From: Chromohalobacter sarecensis
GTDB lineage: Bacteria > Pseudomonadota > Gammaproteobacteria > Pseudomonadales > Halomonadaceae
DNA length: 64,000 nucleotides
Assembly: GCF_023061135.1 (NCBI RefSeq)
Contig: NZ_JAKGAN010000004.1
Location: 186,001-250,000, forward strand
Direction: 5' to 3'
The notes beneath the pieces are model-generated. The model saw only the letters and a list, made by a program, of their open reading frames with translations, was not told the origin of the DNA and did not search any database. Below are positions 1 through 9,650 of the stretch, piece after piece. Position numbers and translations under genes: made by a program. Every line of letters begins with the position of its first letter. Positions within the stretch are counted from its first letter, which is position 1.

Positions 1-714
1 GGTAACGCCCAGGATGATCCGCCATTTGATATTCATGGCCAGGGACTTGAGCGTGGCCGTCAGCTTTTCCTGTTTTTGTAGGGGTGGGTGAACACGCTCG
101 CGCACCGTGGCGAAGCAGAAGCCGAACATGGCGAGTGCGATCACGGACATGATGGCCATGGTGTACTGAAAGCCTTGGGTCTCGTCGCCGCTGCCGAGTA
201 ATTCGACCAGTGGCATCAGGCTGCTGTTGAGAATCAGGTAGGCCACGCCGACGAGGATAAAGCGCCAGGACTGAAACGATACCCGCTCGCGGTGATCGTC
301 GGTGATCACACCGCCCAGCGCGCAGTAGGGAATGTTCACCGCCGTGTAGAGGAGCGACATTGCGAAATAGGTGGCGAAGGCGTAGCCAATCTTGGCCGAC
401 TCCGACCAGTCGGGGGTAGTGAACATCAGCACACAGGAAGCGGCCAAGGGCACGGGCACAAACAGTATGTAGGGACGGAAACGCCCCCAGCGGCTACGCG
501 TTCGATCCGCCAGCGCCCCCATGAGGGGGTCGGTGATGGCATCCACGAAGCGCATGGAAATGAAGATGGTACCCACGATGGCCGGCGAGATGCCGTAGAC
601 ATCGGTATAGAAATAGGAGAGATACATGACCACGGCGGCAAAGGTCATGTTGTTGCCGGCGTCACCCATGCCGAAACCGATCTTCTCCATCACGCTGAGC
701 TTGGCGTTACGCAT
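1..714 (-). CDS. GPH-family sugar/cation symporter (MelB/YicJ type), 3' truncated by window edge
   Basis: The reverse strand is open from the ATG at 714 to the window edge (238 codons, no stop). The N-terminal half has the family signature: a GDAGNN segment near residue 17, then a DPLMGALADRTRSRWGRFRP-like loop between helices 2 and 3, which is characteristic of glycoside-pentoside-hexuronide:cation symporters. Several hydrophobic helices follow. The start is preceded by GGGAGCC. The family imports sugars or sugar acids with Na+ or H+ across the inner membrane; the substrate cannot be read from the sequence. The C-terminal half lies outside the window. Confidence 0.85.
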   Translation of the reverse strand, partial: MRNAKLSVMEKIGFGMGDAGNNMTFAAVVMYLSYFYTDVYGISPAIVGTIFISMRFVDAITDPLMGALADRTRSRWGRFRPYILFVPVPLAASCVLMFTTPDWSESAKIGYAFATYFAMSLLYTAVNIPYCALGGVITDDHRERVSFQSWRFILVGVAYLILNSSLMPLVELLGSGDETQGFQYTMAIMSVIALAMFGFCFATVRERVHPPLQKQEKLTATLKSLAMNIKWRIILGVT

Positions 715-1040
715 CGCAGGCTCCCGAAGGCTTGTTCTTTATTGAGCCTGCGAAGCTTAGGTGCTTGCTTGATATTCTATCTAATATATGTATTTCTTGT
801 TTTTGATACTTAAATAGTTATTGATGAAGAGAGAGCGGCCTATTACAAACACTTCTGTATGTAATGCGACCAAAGATGCGCGACGAAAGTGGGGCTAGGT
901 AATGCATGATTGCTTGCGCGCACGCTGCTGGCGCGATTCTGTTATCCTGCCGCCATTCCATCTTTGGTCACTCACTCGCTATCACGCGTCACCTGATTCG
1001 CGCGCATGGCGTGGCCAGCTTCACGACAGGATTTGCCGCT
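715..1040. other. intergenic region between divergent transporter and dbpA
   Basis: This 326-bp gap separates two divergent genes. It contains an AT-rich patch (about 760-830) that probably holds the promoters. A reading frame in the dbpA frame extends upstream to 906, but it lacks family similarity and is treated as non-coding. No RNA gene or repeat was recognised. Confidence 0.5.
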
Positions 1041-2435
1041 GTGTCCGATTCACCATCATCCGATTTCGCTACCTTGCCGCTGGCGCCAGAGCTGCTTATC
1101 AACCTGGAGTCGCTGGGCTATCACGCCATGACGCCGATCCAGGCCGAGAGCCTGCCGGCGATCCTCGCCGGACGCGACGTGATCGGCCAGGGTCAGACCG
1201 GTTCGGGCAAGACCGCCGCGTTCGGTCTGGGGGTGCTCTCAAGGCTCGAGACCAAGGCGTTTCGTGTGCAGGGATTGGTGCTGTGCCCAACCCGTGAACT
1301 GGCGGACCAGGTCGCCGGCGAGTTGCGCCGGCTGGCGCGTGGGCTCAGCAACGTCAAGGTGCTGACGCTGTGCGGCGGGGCGCCGCTCAAGCCGCAGCGG
1401 GACTCGCTGGAACATGGCGCGCATGTGGTAGTGGGCACGCCGGGACGCATCGAGGAGCATCTGCGCAAGGGCTCGCTGGCACTCGACGCGCTGAACACGC
1501 TGGTGCTGGATGAAGCCGACCGCATGCTCGATATGGGCTTTCAGGCGGCCATCGAGGCGATTGTCGGCCAGGCGCCGACTTCACGCCAGACGCTGTTGTT
1601 CAGCGCTACTTACGGTCCGGGTATCCGGCCTATCGCCGAGCGCATGATGCGTGAGCCGCTGAACGTCGAGGTTGCCTCGACCCATGACGACACCAGCATC
1701 CGTCAGCATTTCTACCGCGTCGCGGGCGAAGATGCCCGCGTGCCGGCACTGGAACGGCTGTTGCTCGATATCCGCCCCGAATCCAGCGTGGTGTTCTGCA
1801 ATACCAAGCGCGAGACCCTGCAGGTCGCCGACGCCCTGAACGCGGCGGGTTTTTCCGCGCTGGCGCTCAATGGGGACCTGGAGCAGCCCGATCGCGATCG
1901 TATCCTGGCGATGTTCGCCAACAAGAGTGTGTCGATCCTAGTCGCCACCGATGTGGCGGCGCGCGGGTTGGATATCGACGCCCTGGACGCGGTGTTCAAT
2001 TATCAGATCGCCCGCGAACTCGAGGTCCACGTGCACCGCATCGGACGCACCGGTCGAGCAGGCGGAAGTGGCGTCGCCTGCACGCTGGTCGCCGAGAGCG
2101 AATATTATCGGCTCGACAAGCTTGGCGATTTCCTCGGCGAGGCGCTGGCCTGCGAGCCGTTGCCGCCGCTGCGTGGCGACGCACGGCCGTTTACGCCGCG
2201 CATGGCAACGCTGCAACTCGGCGCCGGCAAGAAGCAAAAGGTGCGCCCCGGCGATATCCTCGGCGCGTTGACAGGCGAGGGCGGGATCGCCGGCGAGCAG
2301 GTCGGCAAGATCCAGGTCACCGATCGCAGCGCTTTTGTCGCCGTCGAGCGCGAGGTCGTCCGCGCTGCACTCGATCAACTCGCCAATGGACGGATCAAGG
2401 GGCGGTCGTTCCGGGCGCGCCGTGTCACCCGCTAG
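1041..2435 (+). CDS. dbpA: ATP-dependent RNA helicase DbpA
   Basis: A DEAD-box RNA helicase that remodels 23S rRNA during 50S subunit assembly. All motifs are in order: Walker A (GQTGSGKT, about residues 51-58), PTRELA, GG and TPGR, DEAD at 157-160, SAT near 188, and the HRIGRTGRAG motif near 332. The C-terminal 75 residues (GKKQKVRPGDILGALTGE) match the DbpA-specific RNA-binding domain that recognises 23S hairpin 92. A GTG start at 1041 with AGGA nine bases upstream gives 464 residues and an N-terminus like E. coli DbpA (457 residues). An ATG at 906 would add 45 unrelated residues. Confidence 0.95.
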   Translation: MSDSPSSDFATLPLAPELLINLESLGYHAMTPIQAESLPAILAGRDVIGQGQTGSGKTAAFGLGVLSRLETKAFRVQGLVLCPTRELADQVAGELRRLARGLSNVKVLTLCGGAPLKPQRDSLEHGAHVVVGTPGRIEEHLRKGSLALDALNTLVLDEADRMLDMGFQAAIEAIVGQAPTSRQTLLFSATYGPGIRPIAERMMREPLNVEVASTHDDTSIRQHFYRVAGEDARVPALERLLLDIRPESSVVFCNTKRETLQVADALNAAGFSALALNGDLEQPDRDRILAMFANKSVSILVATDVAARGLDIDALDAVFNYQIARELEVHVHRIGRTGRAGGSGVACTLVAESEYYRLDKLGDFLGEALACEPLPPLRGDARPFTPRMATLQLGAGKKQKVRPGDILGALTGEGGIAGEQVGKIQVTDRSAFVAVEREVVRAALDQLANGRIKGRSFRARRVTR

Positions 2436-2661
2436 GAAACCCTGACAAATGTCTGCGCGGGCAAATCGCTACGTTGCGCGGTGCGCGGAATCCTCACCTA
2501 TACCCCATAGGCTCCGGTTCCTGTGCTCCGTGCGCCTTGCGCTTTATCCCGCTCGACTATTTGTCAGCGCTTCCTCCCTAGACTGCTTTTCTGGCGCTTG
2601 CATTGATGGACGACCATGCGATGCTTTGCCGATTATTGGCCCATACTATACATAAGGTGAT

Positions 2662-3522
2662 ATGAAAGTACCCAAGAGACTCCAGCCCCTGATCGACGAC
2701 GGGTTGATCGATGAGGTCGTCAGCCAGTTGATGAGCGGCAAGGAAGCCCAGGTTTACGTCGTGCGCTGCGGTGACGAGCTGCGTTGTGCCAAGGTTTTCA
2801 AGGAAGCCAGCCAGCGTAGCTTCAAGCAGGCCGTTCAGTATCAGGAGGGTCGCAAGGCGCGCAACACACGGCGTGCCCGAGCGATGGCCAAGAAGACCCG
2901 CTATGGCCAGAAGGAGCAGGAAGCGGCCTGGCTTACCTCCGAGGTCGATGCGCTGTACCGGCTGGCAGCAGCGGATGTGCGTGTGCCGCGCCCGCATGGC
3001 TTCGTCGACGGCGTGCTGCTGATGGATCTGATCAGCGACGGCGAAGACGGCGTCGCGCCCCAGCTTGGCGAGGTGGCGCTGAGCCCGGAAAAGGCGCGCG
3101 AGTATCATGATCGGATCATCACCGACGTGGTGCGCATGCTATGTGCCGGATTGGTACACGGCGATCTTTCCGAGTTCAACGTGCTGGTCGATCAAGACGG
3201 GCCGGTGATCATCGACCTGCCCCAGGCGGTCGACGCGGCGGGCAACAACAGCGCGCCGATGCTGCTGGTGCGCGACGTCGATAACATGCGTGCCTGGTTC
3301 GGGCGCTTCGAGCCGGCGCTGCTGAATACCGACTATGGCAAGGAAATCTGGGCGCTTTATGAAGCCGGCGAGCTGCATCCGGATAGCCGACTCACCGGGC
3401 ACTTCGAGCCCGACACCCTCGATGTCGACGTGATGGAGCTGATGGCGGTGATCGACGATGCTCGCGAAGAGGCCGAGGAGCGCCGCGAACGTGAGCGTGA
3501 CGACCTCGAGGAAGACGACTGA
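2662..3522 (+). CDS. RIO1-type serine/threonine kinase (PA4780/RioA-like)
   Basis: An atypical protein kinase of 286 residues. It has a GKEAQVYVV nucleotide-binding loop near residue 26, catalytic VHGDLSEFN (D168) and the metal-binding IIDLPQ segment (D185). The C-terminus is a highly charged Glu/Arg tail (about 262-286) predicted to be helical. Bacterial RIO1 kinases of this class are soluble and their targets are mostly unknown. The start is ATG 2662 after an AAGGTG-like site. It is probably a single-gene unit: dbpA ends 226 bp upstream and a likely promoter region lies between. Confidence 0.88.
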   Translation: MKVPKRLQPLIDDGLIDEVVSQLMSGKEAQVYVVRCGDELRCAKVFKEASQRSFKQAVQYQEGRKARNTRRARAMAKKTRYGQKEQEAAWLTSEVDALYRLAAADVRVPRPHGFVDGVLLMDLISDGEDGVAPQLGEVALSPEKAREYHDRIITDVVRMLCAGLVHGDLSEFNVLVDQDGPVIIDLPQAVDAAGNNSAPMLLVRDVDNMRAWFGRFEPALLNTDYGKEIWALYEAGELHPDSRLTGHFEPDTLDVDVMELMAVIDDAREEAEERRERERDDLEEDD

Positions 3523-3586
3523 ATCATCGGCTTGCGTGGCGGTGACTCCGTGGAGGTACGTTCCAGGATGGGTGGTAAATACGAAT

Positions 3587-3605
3587 ATTTATCATAATCA
3601 TTGAC
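3587..3605. promoter_or_regulatory. probable Fur box upstream of the TonB receptor
   Basis: Thirteen of 19 positions match the Fur consensus GATAATGATAATCATTATC, including an unbroken run of nine (ATAATCATT at 3594-3602). It lies 84 bp before the receptor start, which fits iron-repressed expression. The identification is by consensus only. Confidence 0.6.
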
Positions 3606-3688
3606 TCTTGAGATAGGGGTTTCCATACTTCGTCGTTTGGAAACGATCTATAAATTTGGTGCCTATGACGCGCCATCAAGGGAACACA

Positions 3689-5902
3689 ATGAAAAAGACG
3701 TCCTGGTGGCTGGCAGAGCCGGCCCGTGAGTGCGGAAGGGCACAGGTCCGCGTATGCCCCCGCCATGTCGTGTCGCTGGTGCTTTTTTCCTCGACCAGCG
3801 TATTGCTCTCCCCGTCGGCCCTGGCCCAGTCCAGCGATTCTGATGAGCTGGAGACGGTCACTATTACCGCGCAAAATCTCTATGAGAACGTCGGCTATAC
3901 CCGCCGTAGCACGACAGCCGGGACACGTTTCGAGCTGAGCCCCAAAGAAGTTCCTCAGGCGCTCAGTATCGTTACCGAGCAGCGGATCAAGGATCAGAAC
4001 CTGCAGGACATCGAAGACGTCCTGACCAACACGACGGGCGTATCGGCCAGCAAGATCGATAGCCGCCGCGTGAGCTTCTATTCGCGTGGCTTCCGCATTA
4101 ATTCCTACCAGTATGACGGGATTCCCACGCTCAACACGGACAGCCGCTGGTACTTCGGCGAGGGATCCCAGAACACGGCGATCTATGATCGGGTCGAGGT
4201 GGTGCGCGGCGCCAACGGCCTGATGACGGGGGCCGGGAACCCCGGAGCCTCGGTCAATTTCGTGCGCAAGCACGCCGACAGTCGTGAGCTGACGGGCTCG
4301 GTATCCGGCACGCTGGGGAGCTGGGACCAGCGCCGCGGCGTGGTCGATGTCACCACGCCGCTGACCGAGTCCGGCGATGTGCGGGCGCGCTTCGTCGGCG
4401 GTTACGACGACAGCGACTCCTATCTGGATCGTTCCTCTGATCGCGAAAAGTTCGGCTACTTGGTGATCGACGCCGACGTCACCGACAGTACCACCCTCTC
4501 GCTCGGGTACGACTATCAGGACACGCACGCGTCGTCTCCAACTTGGGGCGGGCTACCACTCTGGTACAGCGATGGCAGCGAGACGGATTACTCTCGCTCC
4601 TTTAGCGTGGCCCCGGACTGGTCTTACAGCGATCACGAATCGAAGAAAGTATTCGCGCAGATTGATCACCGCTTCGGCAATGGCTGGGAGTTGCACGGAA
4701 CGGCGACGCACGAAGAGTCGGATCTAGATTCGCGTCTGATGTCGCCCTACTTCGATACTGCCTTTTCCTCATCGCCTGACCCGGTCACTGGTGAAGGCCC
4801 CGTTTTCTATACCGGCTGGAATCGCGGTGATCGTGATGTGGATTCTGCCGACGCCTATGTGAAAGGTCCGTTCGCGCTGTTCGGTCGTGAACATGAGCTC
4901 GTCGTGGGTGGTAGCTATAGCGATCAGAGCAACGATTACGAAAGTAACTTCACGTCGGGGGCTATCGAAGTCGGTGACTTCAACAACTGGGATGGCTCGA
5001 CAGCGGATCTGGATTGGCCGGGTTTCTCGCCGTCGGAGAGCGCCAGTGTGCGCCAGAAGGCCCTCTATGGCGTTGCGCGCTTCTCGCTGGCCGAGCCGCT
5101 GACGCTGATCGTCGGCGCACGCTACACCGACTGGCATGGCAGTACCTGGTCGAGCAGCTTGGGCAACCATTCGCAGGACGAAGACGACATCACCCCGTAT
5201 GGCGGCCTGGTCTATGACATCAACGATGTCTGGTCCGCCTACTTAAGCTATAGCGAGATCTTCCAGCCGCAGAGTTATCGTTTGGCAGGCGGCAACGGTT
5301 ACTTGGACCCTCTCGTGGGCAAGAACTACGAGACCGGCGTCAAAGCCGCCTGGCTCGATGGATTGCTCAACGCCTCGTTCTCGGTATTCAGGCTTGAGCA
5401 AGACAATGTGGCCGATATCGTCAGCACGCCTGGCTCAGCTATTACGACTGCGACTCCGGTCAGCGATGTGGTCAGCGAAGGCTTCGAGGCGGAGGTCACC
5501 GGCGCGGTGACTGACGATCTCGAGATGACGGTCGGCTTCACCCACTACACGGCGACCTCCGCCGAAGGATCGTTCAACACCGACCGTCCGCGCACCCAGG
5601 CCAACCTGTTTGCCAGCTATCGCGTGCCACAGTGGCGTCAGTTGACGATTGGCGGCGGGGCCCGGTGGCAAAGCGATACCTTCATCGACGATCAGGCGGC
5701 GCCCGGTGGCGGAACGCGCGACTACGAACAGAGCAGCTACGCGGTCGCGAATGTCTTCGGTCGTTATCAGTTCACACCGCAGTTGGCGTTGCAGGTCAAC
5801 GTGCAGAACCTGTTCGACGAGACGTACTATAGCTATTTCGACACCTATGGCGTCTATGGTGAACCACGACGGGTGACCTCCACGCTGACTTATTCGTTCT
5901 AA
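3689..5902 (+). CDS. TonB-dependent ferric-siderophore receptor
   Basis: An outer-membrane receptor of 737 residues. It has an N-terminal export signal ending near SALAQSS, then a plug domain whose conserved features are visible (VPQALSIVT, VLTNTTGV, SFYSRGF, YDRVEVVRGANGLMTGAGNPGASVNFVRK). A 22-strand barrel region follows, ending in a C-terminal aromatic residue (TLTYSF) as Bam substrates do. The pattern fits the FpvA/FhuE/FoxA group of siderophore receptors; the ligand is unknown. The start at ATG 3689 is supported by AAGGGA upstream. No siderophore synthesis or TonB genes are adjacent, so it may scavenge siderophores made by other organisms. Confidence 0.92.
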   Translation: MKKTSWWLAEPARECGRAQVRVCPRHVVSLVLFSSTSVLLSPSALAQSSDSDELETVTITAQNLYENVGYTRRSTTAGTRFELSPKEVPQALSIVTEQRIKDQNLQDIEDVLTNTTGVSASKIDSRRVSFYSRGFRINSYQYDGIPTLNTDSRWYFGEGSQNTAIYDRVEVVRGANGLMTGAGNPGASVNFVRKHADSRELTGSVSGTLGSWDQRRGVVDVTTPLTESGDVRARFVGGYDDSDSYLDRSSDREKFGYLVIDADVTDSTTLSLGYDYQDTHASSPTWGGLPLWYSDGSETDYSRSFSVAPDWSYSDHESKKVFAQIDHRFGNGWELHGTATHEESDLDSRLMSPYFDTAFSSSPDPVTGEGPVFYTGWNRGDRDVDSADAYVKGPFALFGREHELVVGGSYSDQSNDYESNFTSGAIEVGDFNNWDGSTADLDWPGFSPSESASVRQKALYGVARFSLAEPLTLIVGARYTDWHGSTWSSSLGNHSQDEDDITPYGGLVYDINDVWSAYLSYSEIFQPQSYRLAGGNGYLDPLVGKNYETGVKAAWLDGLLNASFSVFRLEQDNVADIVSTPGSAITTATPVSDVVSEGFEAEVTGAVTDDLEMTVGFTHYTATSAEGSFNTDRPRTQANLFASYRVPQWRQLTIGGGARWQSDTFIDDQAAPGGGTRDYEQSSYAVANVFGRYQFTPQLALQVNVQNLFDETYYSYFDTYGVYGEPRRVTSTLTYSF

Positions 5903-5916
5903 GTGTCTTGATATAT

Positions 5917-5942
5917 GCCCCGGTGCTTATGAGCGCCGGGGC
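5917..5942. terminator. hairpin between convergent genes
   Basis: GCCCCGG pairs with CCGGGGC around an interior GC pair. It sits 14 bp after the receptor stop and 20 bp before the stop of the convergent isomerase gene. There is no long T-run, so termination is inferred from position. Confidence 0.55.
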
Positions 5943-5961
5943 GTTGCGAGCGTCTCGGTAT

Positions 5962-6747
5962 TTACACTTGCCGCTTCCACACCTCGAACCATCCCAGTCC
6001 CGCCCGCGTTCCGGCGCGCGGCTTGTACTCGCAGCCGACCCAACCCTTGAAACCGTCTGCATCCAACTGCTCGAATAGCCACGGATAATTTACCTCACCG
6101 GTATCGGGTTCGTGGCGCTCGGGCACGCCGGCGATCTGGATGTGGCCGACGCCCGTGCGATTTCGCTGGTAGGTGGTCCAGATATCTCCGTCCATGATTT
6201 GGGTGTGGTAGAAGTCCATCTGCACCTTGACGTTCGGCTCATTCAGCTCAGCCACAATCGCATGGCCTTCGGCTTGATGATTGAGGAAATACCCCGGCAT
6301 GTCGCGGGTATTGATGGGTTCGATCAATAGCTCGATGTCGTGTTCGGCGAGGCGACGTGCGGCATGGCGCAGGTTTTCCAAATACACCTCACGCAATGTT
6401 TCCCGTGAAACATCCTCGGGGGCCAGCCCTGCCATGGCATGGACGCGAGGACAGCCAAGCGCTCTCGCGTAGTGCAACGCGGTTTCGACGCTGTCGCGGA
6501 ACTCCGCCTCGCGTCCCGGCAGGGCGGCGATCCCGCGCTCGCCGGCATCCCAATCGCCCGGCGGCAGGTTGAATAGCACCTGCTGCAAGCCATGACGCTT
6601 GAGCTCGGCGGCGATGGCGTCGGCTTCGAACGCATAGGGGAACAGGAACTCGACCCCTTCGAAGCCGCAGGCAGCGGCCTCGGCGAAGCGCTCCATGAAG
6701 GGCACCTCGTTGAACATCATGGACAGGTTGGCGGCAAAACGGGGCAT
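5962..6747 (-). CDS. otnI: 2-oxo-tetronate isomerase (hydroxypyruvate isomerase family)
   Basis: A 261-residue xylose-isomerase-like TIM barrel of the Hyi/OtnI family. It starts [12 protein letters not shown] and contains the [10 protein letters not shown] and [14 protein letters not shown] segments, whose Glu and His residues bind the metal. In the published tetronate pathway OtnI converts 2-oxo-tetronate to 3-oxo-tetronate. The OtnI call over plain hydroxypyruvate isomerase rests on the neighbours: it is the last gene of a tight ltnD-otnK-otnC-otnI operon, 24 bp after otnC. Confidence 0.85.
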   Translation of the reverse strand: MPRFAANLSMMFNEVPFMERFAEAAACGFEGVEFLFPYAFEADAIAAELKRHGLQQVLFNLPPGDWDAGERGIAALPGREAEFRDSVETALHYARALGCPRVHAMAGLAPEDVSRETLREVYLENLRHAARRLAEHDIELLIEPINTRDMPGYFLNHQAEGHAIVAELNEPNVKVQMDFYHTQIMDGDIWTTYQRNRTGVGHIQIAGVPERHEPDTGEVNYPWLFEQLDADGFKGWVGCEYKPRAGTRAGLGWFEVWKRQV

Positions 6748-6771
6748 GTAGGAGCTCCTTTCAGAAAATGC

Positions 6772-7431
6772 TTACCAGTGGGCGCCGAAGGCCTGACGAA
6801 GCTCGTCGATCTCCGCCTCGCCCAAGGTGCGCACGTCGTGCTGACGTAGCAGGAGGTACAGCTTGGCGGTCTCTTCCAGTTCCTCGATGGCGTTACGGGC
6901 CGCCTCCAGTGTCTTGCCTGCCACCACGGGGCCATGATTGGCCAGCAACACCGCGCCATGGGTCTTGGCATGCTCGCGGATCGCATCGCCGAGGGCGGGA
7001 TCGCCGGGCCGATAGTATGGAATCAGCGGCAAACGCCCCACGCGCATGACGAAATACGGCGTGATGGGCGGCAGGCAGGAATGTTCATCGAGCCCGTTGA
7101 GGCACGAGACCGCCGCCGAGTGCGTGGCATGCAGGTGAATGATGCCGCCGGTGTCGGGACGCTGGTCGTAGAAGGCGCGGTGCAGGAACGACTCCTTGGT
7201 GGGCGGCTCGCCGGCGAGCAGATTGCCGTCCCAGTCCAGCTTGGAAATCGCGGCGGGATCGAGAGCGCCGAGGCTGGCGTTGGTCGGCGTCATCAACCAG
7301 CCGTCATCGAGCTTGGCGCTGATATTGCCGGAAGTGCCCGGCGCCATGCCCAGCAGGCGGAAGGAACGGCCGATTTCGGCGATTTCCTCGCGCAGGCGAT
7401 TTTCGGTGGTCGAGGTGCTGATGTGGCTCAT
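6772..7431 (-). CDS. otnC: 3-oxo-tetronate 4-phosphate decarboxylase (class II aldolase family)
   Basis: A 219-residue class II aldolase/adducin-fold protein. The zinc ligands are visible as HLHATHS (HxH) and a second His in the LLANHGPVV region, with a catalytic Glu in the EE-rich helix that follows. OtnC decarboxylates 3-oxo-tetronate 4-phosphate to dihydroxyacetone phosphate. The ATG at 7431 overlaps the otnK stop as ATGA, indicating translational coupling; a start 15 bp upstream is also possible. Confidence 0.87.
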   Translation of the reverse strand: MSHISTSTTENRLREEIAEIGRSFRLLGMAPGTSGNISAKLDDGWLMTPTNASLGALDPAAISKLDWDGNLLAGEPPTKESFLHRAFYDQRPDTGGIIHLHATHSAAVSCLNGLDEHSCLPPITPYFVMRVGRLPLIPYYRPGDPALGDAIREHAKTHGAVLLANHGPVVAGKTLEAARNAIEELEETAKLYLLLRQHDVRTLGEAEIDELRQAFGAHW

Positions 7432-8699
7432 GGCAACAGTCCCCATGCTTTGGTCATAAAGTCCTGGGCGCCGAAGTTGCCCGACTTGAGGGTCAACGCC
7501 AGCGATGTCGGTGTACCAAAGGTGGTGGTCCAGGGCACGCCGGGGTCGATGCTCGGGCCGATGCGCAAGCCCTGCACGTCCAGTGCGTTGACCACGGCGC
7601 CGGAGGTTTCGCCGCCGGCTACGATCAAGCGTCGTACGCCATGGACCTCGACGAGCGAATGGGCGATCTCGGCCATGGCGCGCTCGACCAGGGCGCCCGC
7701 CTCCGCGACGCCGAGGATATCTTGAGCCTTCCGGACGTCTTCCGGCGAAGCGCTGGCGTATAGCAATACCGGGCCGCTATCGAGATGCTGCTCGGCCAAA
7801 TGGAGCGCTTTTGCGATGACGCCATCGTAATCGCGAGCCAAGGCCAAGGCGTCGAGGTGATAGCTGGGGTAGTGCTCGCGGGCGTGTTCGAGCTGCGCCA
7901 GGGTGGCGCGCGAACAACTCCCGCTGAGGATCGCTTTTCGTCCGGTGATGACGGGTAACGCATCGGCTTGTCCCGCCGCAGGCAATCGGTTGGCCAGGTT
8001 GGCGGGTAGCCCCAATGCCAGGCCGGAGCCGGCGGTAACCAAAGGCAGATCGCGACAGGCGCGTGCCAGCGTATGCAAATGCTGGGTGTCGATGGCGTCG
8101 CAAATGGCGATGCCCACGCCCGCCGAGCGCAGTGCCTGGATGCGGGCCTCGACGGCCTCGATGCCCTCGCTGAGCGTGGCGTAGTCGATCAGATCGACCC
8201 GCTGGCGCGTCTGAGCGCCGAGGACGCGCACCAGGTTGGCATCCGTCATGGGGGTCAGCGGGTGATCCTGCATGCCGCTTTCATTGAGCGGCACGCTACC
8301 CGCGAACAGGTAGCCGTTGTAGACGCTGCGCTGGTTGGCGGGCAGTGCCGGACAGGCCACGGTGAAATCGGTATCCAGCGCCGCCATCAGCGCGTCGGTC
8401 ACCGGGCCGATGTTGCCTGCGGGCGTGGAGTCGAAGGTCGAGCAGTACTTGAAGTAGAACTGCTCGCAGCCTTGAGCCTGTAACCACGCCAGCGCTTCGA
8501 GTGACTGCGTCACGGCGTCGTCGGCGGGCAGGGTGCGCGACTTGAGGGCGACGACCACGGCATCGACGTCGTCATCCAGCGCCGTCGAGGGAACGCCGAT
8601 GGTCTGCAGCGTGCGCATGCCGGCGCTGACCAGCATGCTTGCCACGTCCGTGGCGCCGGTAAAGTCGTCGGCAATGCAACCGATGATGGGCATCGTCAT
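7428..8699 (-). CDS. otnK: 3-oxo-tetronate kinase (four-carbon acid sugar kinase family)
   Basis: A 423-residue kinase of the former DUF1537 family. The N-terminal domain begins IGCIADDFTGATDVASML, with a KYCSTFDSTPAGNIG substrate-binding loop near residue 104. The C-terminal nucleotide-binding domain carries VAGGETSGAVV and a PGVPW motif. It phosphorylates 3-oxo-tetronate at C4. It overlaps ltnD and otnC by four bases on each side, so all three are probably translated from one message. Confidence 0.9.
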   Translation of the reverse strand: MTMPIIGCIADDFTGATDVASMLVSAGMRTLQTIGVPSTALDDDVDAVVVALKSRTLPADDAVTQSLEALAWLQAQGCEQFYFKYCSTFDSTPAGNIGPVTDALMAALDTDFTVACPALPANQRSVYNGYLFAGSVPLNESGMQDHPLTPMTDANLVRVLGAQTRQRVDLIDYATLSEGIEAVEARIQALRSAGVGIAICDAIDTQHLHTLARACRDLPLVTAGSGLALGLPANLANRLPAAGQADALPVITGRKAILSGSCSRATLAQLEHAREHYPSYHLDALALARDYDGVIAKALHLAEQHLDSGPVLLYASASPEDVRKAQDILGVAEAGALVERAMAEIAHSLVEVHGVRRLIVAGGETSGAVVNALDVQGLRIGPSIDPGVPWTTTFGTPTSLALTLKSGNFGAQDFMTKAWGLLP

Positions 8700-9628
8700 T
8701 CCTCCTCCCCCGTATTGGCATCGTTGGCTGCGTGAGACGGTAACCCGAACCCCGGAAACGTCTTGATCACGGCGGCATCATCGTCCCCACCGTGGCCGAG
8801 CGCCGAGGCATGGGTAAACATGCTGAGCGCCTGGCTGGTCAGCGGCAGGGGAAACTTGTCGCGGTGCGCGGTCTCGTGGACCAGGCCCAGATCCTTGACG
8901 AAGATGTCCACCGCCGAACGTGGCGTGTAATCGTTATCGAGAATGTGCGGCACGCGGTTTTCGAACATCCATGAATTGCCGGCGCTCTGGGTGATGACCT
9001 CATAAAGCACCTGCGGATCGCAGCCGCCGCGAATGCCGTAGGCCATGGCTTCGGCAGCGGCGGCGATGTGCACCCCCGCCAGCAGTTGGTTGACCAGTTT
9101 GACCTGCGAACCTTGCCCCATCGAATCGCCGAGGCGGAAGACCTTGGCGGCGAGGGCGTCGAGGACGTCCTCGACGCTGTCGAAGACATCGCTCGGCCCC
9201 GAGGCCATGATCGTCAGCGCGCCTTGTGCGGCCTTGGCGGCGCCGCCGGAAATCGGGGCGTCGAGCAGGCGCAGACCGCGGGTGGCGAGTTCGTCGCCCA
9301 GGGCGGCCACGGCCTCCGGTGCGCAGGTGGCGCAAGAAATGACCACACTGCCGGGCGCCAGGCCGTCGGCAATACCGTGCGGTCCGAACAGTACCTCGCG
9401 AGTCTGCGCGGCGTTGACGACCACGCTGATGACCACATCGACATGGGCGGCCATCTCGGCGGGCGTGGCGATTGCACGGCCACCGTGGGCCTCGAATGCT
9501 TGCCTGGCGTCGGAGCGCAGGTCGCAGCCCCAGGTGGTAAAGCCGGCATCGACCAATGACGTCGCCATGCCCATCCCCATCGACCCCAGGCCGATGATTC
9601 CCACCCGTGCACGCTTTGCTTGTGTCAT
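8696..9628 (-). CDS. ltnD: L-threonate 2-dehydrogenase
   Basis: A 3-hydroxyisobutyrate-dehydrogenase-family oxidoreductase of 310 residues. It has a Rossmann GLGSMGMG motif near residue 13, the DAPISGGAAKAAQG substrate-binding motif and the catalytic Lys in GSQVKLVNQLL. With OtnI, OtnK and OtnC it makes the L-threonate pathway: LtnD oxidises L-threonate to 2-oxo-L-threonate with NAD+. A start at ATG 9628 follows GGAGATGCC. Upstream in-frame codons read into the regulator gene and are rejected. Confidence 0.88.
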   Translation of the reverse strand: MTQAKRARVGIIGLGSMGMGMATSLVDAGFTTWGCDLRSDARQAFEAHGGRAIATPAEMAAHVDVVISVVVNAAQTREVLFGPHGIADGLAPGSVVISCATCAPEAVAALGDELATRGLRLLDAPISGGAAKAAQGALTIMASGPSDVFDSVEDVLDALAAKVFRLGDSMGQGSQVKLVNQLLAGVHIAAAAEAMAYGIRGGCDPQVLYEVITQSAGNSWMFENRVPHILDNDYTPRSAVDIFVKDLGLVHETAHRDKFPLPLTSQALSMFTHASALGHGGDDDAAVIKTFPGFGLPSHAANDANTGEEE

Positions 9629-9650
9629 CTGGCATCTCCTGTGTCGTGCG

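Noticed and set aside
3524-4528. Long reverse-strand reading frame inside the TonB receptor gene
   Set aside because: It is an artefact of GC-rich codon bias; the plus strand has clear receptor motifs and the reverse product is His/Arg-rich with no family similarity.
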